Part shown: in pieces, positions 7,118 to 13,709 of the stretch | How positions within the stretch are numbered: position 1 is the stretch's first letter | Layout: each line of letters begins with the position of its first letter | Source: a virus | DNA: 26,341 nucleotides | Strand: one strand, 5' to 3' | IMG/VR virus record: IMGVR_UViG_3300027791_000113 | Span: 1-26,341 of that record | Notes under the pieces: generated by a model | Database searches by the model: none | What the model was told of the DNA's origin: nothing | Seen by the model: only the letters and a program-made list of their open reading frames with translations | Made by a program: the position numbers and the translations under genes

Positions 7118-8596
7118 ATGCCAAAAATCATAAGCGGTCCGAGTGACCAAAGTTTAGAGCGCAAATTTTTAGGAGGACTAATCCACAATGGAGTTGATGT
7201 CTGGATTGACATTTGCGACTTTATAAAGGAAGAAGATTTCACAAATAGTGGAGTTAAGATGTTGTTTAAGGTTTGTAGGCTTCTTTTAGAAGAGAATAAA
7301 ACTTTAGATTCTGCGATCATATCTTCACGTTGCAAATCCCAAGGGATTACAATTAGTGAAGGGAATGTGGGAGACTTCATAGAGAATCTTTTGATTTCTC
7401 CTTTAAATGTTAAGTCTAGCGTTGAAGCGGCGCAGGAATTGATAATGCTACGAATTCGCAGGAATAAAATAGCTAATGCTAGAGATATTGCTAAATTTTC
7501 TCAAGATTTCGAAGGAACAAATTTATCAGACTTTGCAAATGGAGCGGAAGAAATCTTCGCTGATGGTAACGATATTATCCTCGACAAGCACGAGCCAGTC
7601 AATATTGCTCAAAGTGCATATGAAATCGTAGAAGAGCTTGGCAATAACGATGGTGAATACGTCATTAAGACGCCTTGGCCTACCTTTAACGCCGCTTTCT
7701 CTGGCTTTCGACCCAAGGACTCATATTGTATAGCAGGAAGACCCTCACACGGCAAATCTGGCGTTCTACTTTCCCTTGCTCAGTTTTGTGCGAATGAAGT
7801 CGAAGACAACTTTATTGATGGCAAAAGATTACCAGTTCTATATTTAGATACTGAAATGGATGCGAAAGAGCAAACACTTCGTTGGGCGGCAATGGTAGCT
7901 GATATTGACCCATTTTTAGTCGAAAGTGGAGACTGGAGAAAAAACAAAGATTGTGTAGAAAAAATTAGAACCGTACTTAAAGATAAGTCTTCTACTGATA
8001 ACTTCCACCACGTTTACGTTCCTGGTCTTTCGGCTATGGAAATTCGTTCGATTTTTCGTCGATGGGTTAGAAAAACCTGTGGTCGAGATAACGTAGGAAT
8101 TGTAGTTTTTGATTATCTAAAAATCACTGGAGAAGAACTTAAGGGTGCATCAAATCCAAGACTTGAAATGGGCTATAAGCTTGATATGCTTAAGGATGAA
8201 ATCAAAGATAACTCTAATTGCACTTTTCTGTTTGGAGCTCAAAGAAACAGATATGGGGAAGATGATGATAGTTCTATCGCAGAGTCAGACTATATTCAAC
8301 AGCTTTCCACTTGGACTGGTCTGATTAAAAAGAAATCTATGGCTGAGCTCGCAGAACAGCCAGCAGATGAATTCGGCACCCACATGTTGATACCTACAAA
8401 ATTCAGAAAGCTTGGTAGGGATGGTCAAAACTTTGAGAATCCAGTCAAGATCGAGGGAAAGTATTTAAGAAACTGGATTAACCTTGATTTCTCTAACTTT
8501 AGATTTAATGACAAGGACGATGGTAGAGCAGTTCAAGATTACCTAAGTCTAGTTGCATCTAATAACGGCAACAACAATAGACGGCAAATACCATAA
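7118..8596 (+). CDS. dnaB: Replicative DNA helicase, DnaB family
   Basis: 492 residues, normal DnaB length. N-terminal primase-interacting helical domain (about 10-150: ERKFLGGLI, then LRIRRNKIANARDIA), linker, and RecA-like ATPase domain from about 180. Walker A GRPSHGKS at 207-214; H1a-type Asp-Thr-Glu (LDTEMD 243-248); Walker B IVVFDYLK 328-335; late arginine-rich KFRKLGRDG stretch. A hexameric helicase unwinding ahead of the phage fork. The C-terminal tail is Asn/Gly-rich and low in complexity. The primase gene follows after 12 bases, the classic helicase-primase pair. Own TTGACT promoter with ATG at about +1. Confidence 0.92.
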   Translation: MPKIISGPSDQSLERKFLGGLIHNGVDVWIDICDFIKEEDFTNSGVKMLFKVCRLLLEENKTLDSAIISSRCKSQGITISEGNVGDFIENLLISPLNVKSSVEAAQELIMLRIRRNKIANARDIAKFSQDFEGTNLSDFANGAEEIFADGNDIILDKHEPVNIAQSAYEIVEELGNNDGEYVIKTPWPTFNAAFSGFRPKDSYCIAGRPSHGKSGVLLSLAQFCANEVEDNFIDGKRLPVLYLDTEMDAKEQTLRWAAMVADIDPFLVESGDWRKNKDCVEKIRTVLKDKSSTDNFHHVYVPGLSAMEIRSIFRRWVRKTCGRDNVGIVVFDYLKITGEELKGASNPRLEMGYKLDMLKDEIKDNSNCTFLFGAQRNRYGEDDDSSIAESDYIQQLSTWTGLIKKKSMAELAEQPADEFGTHMLIPTKFRKLGRDGQNFENPVKIEGKYLRNWINLDFSNFRFNDKDDGRAVQDYLSLVASNNGNNNRRQIP

Positions 8597-8608
8597 TTAA
8601 AAATCGTC

Positions 8609-9598
8609 ATGTCAAACGTTAAGCAAATTCTAAGAGATAATGGAGTAAAAATAACTAGTGAAAACGATTCTGGGTTTGCTCAGTTTTGTCCTTCCTATCG
8701 AAACTCTAAAAATCCGATGGGAGCTTCGATCAATCTTAAAACTGGTTGGGTTATTGATTGGAGTCAGGATGAAAAATTTCCGTTAGATGTTTTAATTAAA
8801 AAACTCGGAGGCAAAGAACTTTCAAAGAAAGATCTTGAAAACTTACAACCAATTTTTGAGCAGACTGATGAGAAAGAAAAAACTTTCTGGAAAAAAGATT
8901 CTCTTTTGCATTTTTTGCCAAACCATACTTACTGGTTAGACAGAGGGGTATCCAAAGAAACTCTAGACTTTTTCCAAGGCGGAGTGTCTCATAGTGGTAA
9001 ATTGTATCAGCGTTACGTATGGCCAGTTTTCGACCGCCATCAAAGAATTGTTGGGTTTACAGGGAGAGATTTAAGTGGCGAAGCTAAAATCAAATACAAA
9101 CATGAGGGAAAAAGTTCTTATTTTCTTTTTGGTTTATTTAATAAGCTTGGCAACTCTATGCCCATACTATCTAGCATTTTAGAATCTAACGAAGTTATTC
9201 TTGTCGAAGGGCCATCTGATTCGGTCGCTTGTTATGATGAGGGAGTTAAATTCGTATTGCCGACAATCGGCTTGAACATTTCTAAAACACTGATGAGTTT
9301 TCTTATAGGAGTAAACCCAGATAAAATTACTATATCTTATAATAGAGATGATAATTTTGCGGGTCAAAATGCCGCTGTTAAAAACTTTGCAAAATTGGCA
9401 CAACACTTTGATATTGAAAAGCTATGTATTAAGTATCCGACAGGAAATGATTTGTCGGATAATAAAAAAGATATTCAAAGTTGGGTTGACAAAAATGAGG
9501 ATTCTGCTATACTTGAGTTTAGAGAAAAATTCAAAAGATTAAGAAATAACAATAAAAAAATGACACAACAGGAGATTAAGATAGGAAAAACCTTTTAA
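8609..9598 (+). CDS. dnaG: DnaG-type primase with degenerate zinc-binding region
   Basis: 329 residues, shorter than bacterial DnaG (about 580). N-terminal part (about 24-68) aligns by eye to the CHC2 zinc domain but keeps only C27 of the metal ligands. Next is a catalytic core with FTGRDLSGEAKIKY (150-163) and a TOPRIM domain from about 195 with VEGPSD (199-204) and a modified second acidic motif, N245-R-D247-D248 followed by FAG. It would make RNA primers on template exposed by the adjacent DnaB. The lack of zinc ligands and the Asn in the second acidic motif are departures from the norm, so template recognition or activity may differ. No separate C-terminal helicase-binding domain is obvious. 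Confidence 0.85.
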   Translation: MSNVKQILRDNGVKITSENDSGFAQFCPSYRNSKNPMGASINLKTGWVIDWSQDEKFPLDVLIKKLGGKELSKKDLENLQPIFEQTDEKEKTFWKKDSLLHFLPNHTYWLDRGVSKETLDFFQGGVSHSGKLYQRYVWPVFDRHQRIVGFTGRDLSGEAKIKYKHEGKSSYFLFGLFNKLGNSMPILSSILESNEVILVEGPSDSVACYDEGVKFVLPTIGLNISKTLMSFLIGVNPDKITISYNRDDNFAGQNAAVKNFAKLAQHFDIEKLCIKYPTGNDLSDNKKDIQSWVDKNEDSAILEFREKFKRLRNNNKKMTQQEIKIGKTF

Positions 9599-9610
9599 TC
9601 AAAACTAAAA

Positions 9611-9868
9611 ATGGCTATAGTAATTAACATAATAGTAACTTATATAGGAATCGGCATTCTTTTTTGTATATCGGAGCAAAGATATAGGAATTATATATTA
9701 TTAAGGATCTCATGCTCCAATTTAAGGGGTATAGAGCGTGATTATATGCTAAGCATAACTGAATCATATTTACAAAAAATTCCCTATCGACAGTTAAGAG
9801 CGATTGCCTCTTTGTTTTTTATTCCAGTTTTAGTGCCTTATATATTAATTTATCATGGAAAAAGATAA
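9611..9868 (+). CDS. Small two-segment membrane protein
   Basis: 85 residues with two hydrophobic segments, about 4-20 (IINIIVTYIGIGILF-like) and about 64-82 (IASLFFIPVLVPYILIY), joined by a basic and polar stretch, so probably an inner-membrane hairpin protein. No family recognised. Its last 14 bases overlap the following SLOG-like gene, which suggests coupling. Small membrane proteins next to nucleotide-sensing proteins can be effectors, but nothing here proves that. Confidence 0.7.
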   Translation: MAIVINIIVTYIGIGILFCISEQRYRNYILLRISCSNLRGIERDYMLSITESYLQKIPYRQLRAIASLFFIPVLVPYILIYHGKR

Positions 9869-10346
9869 AATTAAATTAGGAATCTTCTGCTCTTCTTCTT
9901 TTAAAAATTATCCCTTCATCGAAGGAATCTTAAATAAAAAGGTTGAGGAAATAGGATTAATCATTTCTAATAACTCTGGTCAAAGATTACCAGAGAAATA
10001 TTCTCATGAAAAGAATATTCCAATGTTGTCCTATCCGATTGGCAAAAATTTAAATGCTTTAAAAGCTAACGACTTAATTATTAAAGCTTCTGACTGTATT
10101 TTAATTATCGATGATGGAAACTCCAAGAATAATCATACTGTTAAAAAAAAGTGTGGTATTGTAAATAAAAAACTTACATTTATTGACGCTCCACGCGAAG
10201 ATACAATTTTAGATGCGGTGAAAGAATTTTTTGATACGTTTGAAAAATCCAAGGAAGATGATCTAAAAGATTGGGTTTGCGGATCAAAAAGAGGTTTTGA
10301 TAAGCTAATTAAACTTCAGGAAAAATATCAAAGATTAATTAAATAA
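9855..10346 (+). CDS. SLOG/DUF2493-like nucleotide-binding protein
   Basis: 163 residues with a Rossmann-like pattern: KLGIFCSSSF (7-16), EEIGLIISNNSG (31-42), a HEKNIPMLSYPIGKNLNA block (51-68), KASDCILIIDDGNSKNNHT (77-95), then GIVNKKLTFID (101-111). The order (glycine strand, age-of-molecule and sugar/nucleotide loop, then a second strand before an N-x-x-T helix) resembles SLOG superfamily proteins (DprA, LOG, DUF2493/YspA), which bind nucleotides or their derivatives. In defence systems SLOG domains sense signalling nucleotides; in phages the role is usually unknown. Overlaps the upstream membrane-protein gene by 14 bases. Family call moderate; ligand unknown. Confidence 0.6.
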   Translation: MEKDKIKLGIFCSSSFKNYPFIEGILNKKVEEIGLIISNNSGQRLPEKYSHEKNIPMLSYPIGKNLNALKANDLIIKASDCILIIDDGNSKNNHTVKKKCGIVNKKLTFIDAPREDTILDAVKEFFDTFEKSKEDDLKDWVCGSKRGFDKLIKLQEKYQRLIK

Positions 10347-10348
10347 TC

Positions 10349-11380
10349 ATGAGTAATAAAAAAGAATTTGCCCTTTCCCCTAGCCGTATAATGAGTTACG
10401 TAAAGTGCTCATATGTATATTATATGGAGAATACTCTCATGTTGGACAGTGGCAAGAACTTTGGCAATATGAGAGGAAGCGTTCTTCATGAGGCGTGTGA
10501 GCTATTAATTAAAGAAAAATACAAAAAAAGAGTTCAGAAAATTATTGATAGCGGTAGCATATCAAGCGATCCCGCTCTTATTAGATATTTAAAGATCAAA
10601 GGATACCAAGAAGGTTTAAGGGATGAGTTTGACCACAAGGGTAATAATAATTTTGAAATGATTTGCGACATGTTATATGTTGTTTTGTCGAATGACTTTT
10701 ATTGCGAAGGCTGGGATATAGACTATGACAATCTTGAGGTTAAATTTACTCTTAGGAGCGAGGAGCCAGAATACGTAATTCGAGGCTTGATTGATAAGCC
10801 AACTAGTAGAGATGGGGTCTACAAGATTTTAGACTACAAGTCTAGTCAGTCTAAAAAATCTAAAAAAGATTTGGAAATGGAAATCCAAGCTTTGTGTTAT
10901 ATTTTATACTGCATCAGGGGTTTAAAGGCGAAAGACGCTACTGTAGACTTTGTTTTCGCTCGTTTCCCAGACGACCCGATAGACCGTATTGAGAATATTT
11001 CTAAAAAAGAGTTAGAAGGATTTGAGCATTACTTGTCAGATTTGTATTCTCATTTAAAAGACTTTGATAAAAACAAGGCATCAGAAAATCTCGCGGCAGA
11101 AAAGGGATATATTAAAGATGGCGGATTCGAGGGGAAGGTTATGTGCGGATATGCTCAGTATGAGGGACATTCTTACCCAGAGACTCACAAGGACAAGGAT
11201 AAAAGAGGTAAACCCTATTATTGTTGCCCATATAAATTTGCATTTACCTATTATTCGCAAAGAGATATCGATGGAAATATTGTAAAATCTAGCAAAAATT
11301 TAGAAAATCTAGAAGAAGTCGGAAAATATTATATTACAGAAGAGCAACATGATGGTTGCCCCGCATTTAAATCTGTTTAA
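10349..11380 (+). CDS. PD-(D/E)XK exonuclease, RecB/Cas4-like, possible iron-sulfur cluster
   Basis: 343 residues. Motifs in order: LSPSRIMSYVKC (9-20), GSVLHEA with H47, GLIDKP with D149, ILDYKSS with D162 and K164, and the motif-IV-like Q180. This is the RecB/Cas4/AddB C-terminal nuclease pattern. Cysteines at C20 and in the C-terminal part (C266, C292, C293, C337) are placed like the one-plus-three set that holds a 4Fe-4S cluster in Cas4/AddB, so a cluster is plausible. Likely role: 5' or 3' resection of DNA ends for recombination with the RecA-like protein. It ends the dnaB-led group; a class II promoter starts directly after it. Confidence 0.85.
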   Translation: MSNKKEFALSPSRIMSYVKCSYVYYMENTLMLDSGKNFGNMRGSVLHEACELLIKEKYKKRVQKIIDSGSISSDPALIRYLKIKGYQEGLRDEFDHKGNNNFEMICDMLYVVLSNDFYCEGWDIDYDNLEVKFTLRSEEPEYVIRGLIDKPTSRDGVYKILDYKSSQSKKSKKDLEMEIQALCYILYCIRGLKAKDATVDFVFARFPDDPIDRIENISKKELEGFEHYLSDLYSHLKDFDKNKASENLAAEKGYIKDGGFEGKVMCGYAQYEGHSYPETHKDKDKRGKPYYCCPYKFAFTYYSQRDIDGNIVKSSKNLENLEEVGKYYITEEQHDGCPAFKSV

Positions 11381-11382
11381 TA

Positions 11383-11411
11383 TTCTCCTTTAGGCGTAAA
11401 ATCTGTAATAT
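11383..11411 (+). promoter_or_regulatory. Class II promoter-like motif (TTCTCC / TGTAATAT)
   Basis: TTCTCC (11383-11388), 15 bases, TGTAATATT (11404-11412), four bases, ATG 11417. Identical spacing to the motifs before 5678, 20637 and 21143. It lies between the nuclease stop and the signal-peptidase-like gene, and could drive the whole sugar operon to 15344. Confidence 0.6.
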
Positions 11412-11416
11412 TATGT

Positions 11417-11770
11417 ATGAGGATTTTATTTATAATCTTACTCTTAACTGGCTGTGCCACAAAAGAAAAATCTCCTAAAAATATATTTTTTTATGAACTG
11501 CCAGACACTGGAAGTATGGAACCAGCACTTTCTGGGGGTGACATCATTTACTTAGACCGCTCATTTGAATATGAAGATCTTAAAGTTGGCGATGTAGTGG
11601 CCTATTATGAACCTAAATATGGAATTATTAATGGCATTCTACATAGAATCGTGAGAAGCTCTTCTCCTAAAGAGTGGGTAGTGAAAGGGGATAATAATAA
11701 AAACATCGACAGGTATAATCTTAATGAAGAAAGTTATTACGGGAAGCTAATTAGGGTTGATTTTAAATAA
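11417..11770 (+). CDS. Signal peptidase I-like (Sec11/SipW-type, S26) lipoprotein
   Basis: 117 residues. N-terminal lipoprotein signal peptide: MRILFIILLL hydrophobic run, then lipobox L-T-G-C with C13, so it is probably anchored on the outer face of a membrane. The body matches the S26 signal peptidase core: G32-S33-M34-E35-P36 with the nucleophile S33, GDVVAY (58-63), H76-R77-I-V, and VVKGDNN (88-94) with D98. The absence of a central catalytic Lys and the presence of HR-I-V and KGD resemble the ER/SipW Ser-His-Asp subgroup. The protein is very small (a bare core). It could cleave exported phage or host proteins; the substrate is unknown. First gene of the sugar operon. Confidence 0.72.
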   Translation: MRILFIILLLTGCATKEKSPKNIFFYELPDTGSMEPALSGGDIIYLDRSFEYEDLKVGDVVAYYEPKYGIINGILHRIVRSSSPKEWVVKGDNNKNIDRYNLNEESYYGKLIRVDFK

Positions 11771-11790
11771 TTATATTTGATCATTACTTT

Positions 11791-12558
11791 ATGATTCTGG
11801 TCATAGGAGAAAATATTACAGATATATTTATTTATTGTAACTCAAAAAGGTTATCTCCAGAAGCTTGCTGTCCAGTATTGACACCTGAGAATAAAGTTTT
11901 AAATTCCGGGGGTGCTGGAAATGTTGTCCAAAATTTAAAATCCCTAAAAAATAAGGGTGTTATCGGAATTCATCAAAAAAAAGAAATAACTAAAACTCGA
12001 TATATTGTTGGCAATCAACATATTATGAGGTATGATGAAAATGATGAATGCGAAAATCTAAAAATTAAAGAGCTTGAGAAAACTCTGTCTAAAAGAGGGG
12101 TAAGATTATCTAGATTTGAAGCAGTAGTAATTTCTAGTTACTCAAAAGGATTTGTAACCCCTGACTTAATAAGGGATATCAGAAAAAAATACGAGGGACT
12201 GATTTTTATTGATACCAAAGATAAGAAGGGAGACTGGTGTGAGTTTGTGGATTTTATAAAAATAAATGACAAAGAATGGCTTGAGAATTTTAATTCAAAA
12301 TACGAAGGAAGTGCTAATATCTTCGTTACAAAAGGTTCCGAAGGAGTTAGCTGGATAAACAAAAATAAAAACTTTATGGTTGATCCCATTGAGGTTGCGG
12401 ATTTTGTGGGGGCTGGAGATTCATTTTTCTCTGGATTTATTACAAAATACTTGGATTCTAAAAATATAGAAAAAAGTCTTGACTTTGCTAATAAATGTGC
12501 TAGAGTATCGGTAAGTAAAAAGGGTGTGGTGTCTGTTAAAAAAGAAGACATTATTTAA
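11791..12558 (+). CDS. hldA: D-glycero-D-manno-heptose-7-phosphate kinase (HldE kinase-domain type, PfkB family)
   Basis: 255 residues, PfkB/ribokinase fold. RLSPEACCPV (20-29) is the signature of the HldE/RfaE kinase family; SGGAGNVVQNL (39-49) contacts sugar; TKTRYIVG (67-74) and FVGAGDSFFSGF (205-216), with catalytic D210, are conserved. The HldE reaction phosphorylates D-glycero-D-manno-heptose 7-phosphate at C1. It is about 60 residues shorter than the usual domain, apparently missing part of the lid region between residues 50 and 65. It stands alone, while in many bacteria it is fused to the nucleotidyltransferase encoded next. The substrate is inferred from family and neighbours; another phospho-sugar is possible. 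Confidence 0.8.
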   Translation: MILVIGENITDIFIYCNSKRLSPEACCPVLTPENKVLNSGGAGNVVQNLKSLKNKGVIGIHQKKEITKTRYIVGNQHIMRYDENDECENLKIKELEKTLSKRGVRLSRFEAVVISSYSKGFVTPDLIRDIRKKYEGLIFIDTKDKKGDWCEFVDFIKINDKEWLENFNSKYEGSANIFVTKGSEGVSWINKNKNFMVDPIEVADFVGAGDSFFSGFITKYLDSKNIEKSLDFANKCARVSVSKKGVVSVKKEDII

Positions 12559-12590
12559 CACTAAACAATCGTAACTCTGGTAAAAATAAA

Positions 12591-13025
12591 ATGAAATCGA
12601 GCAAATTTGATATCAAAGAGATTAACATATCTTTTTGTGCTGGCTGTTTTGATGGTGACTACTTGCATGATGGCCATAAATATTTAATAAATAAAATGGT
12701 AGAAGCTTCTAATTACCAAGTTATTGCCCTAAACTCTGACGACTATATAAGAAGACACAAGAGGGATCCAATCTGCCATCAAGATGAAAGAAAGAATCGA
12801 CTATTAAAATTAGGACTTGACGAGGTAGTAATTTTCGACGAAGATTCTCCAATACAAATAATTAAAACAATTGAGCCCCATAGCATTTTCGTAGGAGATG
12901 ATTATACTTTAGATCGTGTAGTTGGATATCCCGAATGCAAAGAATGGGGAGGCGAAGTTCAAATCATAGATCGTATAAACGATATATCAACAACAAATAT
13001 AATTAATGAAACTAATTTACCTTGA
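12591..13025 (+). CDS. hldC: Heptose-1-phosphate nucleotidyltransferase (HldE C-terminal type)
   Basis: 144 residues, cytidylyltransferase fold. GCFDGDYLHDGHKYL (18-32) gives the H26-x-G-H29 nucleotide-binding motif; FDEDSPIQIIKTIEPHSIFVGDDY (82-105) and VVGYPECKEWGGEVQIID (110-127) follow HldE order; DISTTNII (131-138) is the ISSTxxI-type motif. Expected reaction: transfer of AMP from ATP to heptose 1-phosphate. There is a three-residue insertion between FD and LH compared with the common FDILHAGH. Its last 20 bases overlap the HAD gene. Strong family call; the exact nucleotide (ADP or another) is not shown by the sequence. Confidence 0.85.
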   Translation: MKSSKFDIKEINISFCAGCFDGDYLHDGHKYLINKMVEASNYQVIALNSDDYIRRHKRDPICHQDERKNRLLKLGLDEVVIFDEDSPIQIIKTIEPHSIFVGDDYTLDRVVGYPECKEWGGEVQIIDRINDISTTNIINETNLP

Positions 13026-13539
13026 TTTAGATGGAGTTTGTGCAGATTTTACTAAGGACGTTTCCAAAATATTTAATCTCAAAGACACTCCAGTAAATTT
13101 GCCAGAAAAGGGTGCTCCTTGGACTTACGAGGGCAAAAATCGTGATCGATTAGATACCGTTATGGAATCGTATGATTTTTGGACGAATCTAGATGCTTAC
13201 TCTTGGTCTAGAAGTTTAGTTGAATTGTGTCAAAGATATGGAGATACTAGATTTTTGTCTAAAGCTCGTCCTAATTCTGGTTGCATGGGAGGTAAAATAG
13301 ATTGGATTTTAAAATATTTTCCAGAGATGGAATACAAAACTATCTTGACAACTCAAGATAAGTGGGTATGCTCTAGCTCTAATAGCATACTTATAGACGA
13401 TGATCTCCGACACAAAGAAGAATGGATTAAGCGTGGTGGACATTATTATCATTGGCAAGAACTAAAGGGATGTGAAGACGGTGACGCAATAGCAAAAAAA
13501 AGAATAATTCAACTGGAGAAATTTTTGATTCAAATATGA
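13006..13539 (+). CDS. HAD-superfamily phosphatase (5'-nucleotidase-like or GmhB-like role)
   Basis: 177 residues. HAD motif I LDLDGVCAD with nucleophile D7 and acid D9, motif II-like FLSKAR near residue 80, a Lys before the strand near 105, and motif IV IDDDLRHKEEW (near 130). The DGVCADF pattern and size resemble 5'(3')-deoxyribonucleotidases found in phages rather than classic GmhB. Its position inside a heptose operon, between nucleotidyltransferase and epimerase, fits the phosphatase step that removes the 7-phosphate (GmhB role). Both readings are open. It overlaps the upstream gene by 20 bases and the next small gene by four (ATGA), so it is translationally coupled. Confidence 0.78.
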   Translation: MKLIYLDLDGVCADFTKDVSKIFNLKDTPVNLPEKGAPWTYEGKNRDRLDTVMESYDFWTNLDAYSWSRSLVELCQRYGDTRFLSKARPNSGCMGGKIDWILKYFPEMEYKTILTTQDKWVCSSSNSILIDDDLRHKEEWIKRGGHYYHWQELKGCEDGDAIAKKRIIQLEKFLIQI

Positions 13540-13709
13540 GCAAAGTCATATCATTAAAACCGAATATAATGTATTATATTCGCGAAAAAACATTAAAAGA
13601 TTATGAAGAAGGTAAAGTAATCTTCAAACATAAAGACGAAGACAGAGAATTGAAAGTAGAAGTTTGTGGTCGATTTCTGCTCGGATATAACATTAAATTA
13701 CATGATTAA
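13536..13709 (+). CDS. 57-residue protein inside the sugar operon
   Basis: Short ORF beginning in an ATGA overlap with the HAD stop (ATG 13536) and ending TAA 13707-13709. It overlaps the ATG of the cupin-epimerase gene (13702) by eight bases. Sequence begins MSKVISLKPNIMYYIRE and has a basic, beta-prone C-terminal half (about 30-57, REL-K-VEV-CGRFLLGYNI). Overlaps on both sides, as for its neighbours, support a real coupled gene rather than a gap. No family recognised; perhaps a small regulatory or structural subunit. Confidence 0.6.
   Translation: MSKVISLKPNIMYYIREKTLKDYEEGKVIFKHKDEDRELKVEVCGRFLLGYNIKLHD

Noticed and set aside
12138-12551. Long open frame on the minus strand opposite the heptose kinase (137 codons)
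   Set aside because: Its translation is Ser/Leu/Phe-rich as expected of the antisense of an AT-rich gene, it has no promoter signal, and the + strand gene has clear PfkB motifs.
13666-13701. GTG start at 13666 for the cupin-epimerase
   Set aside because: It falls within the 57-residue gene in another frame; ATG 13702 fits the ATGATTAA overlap style and the start of cupin homology.
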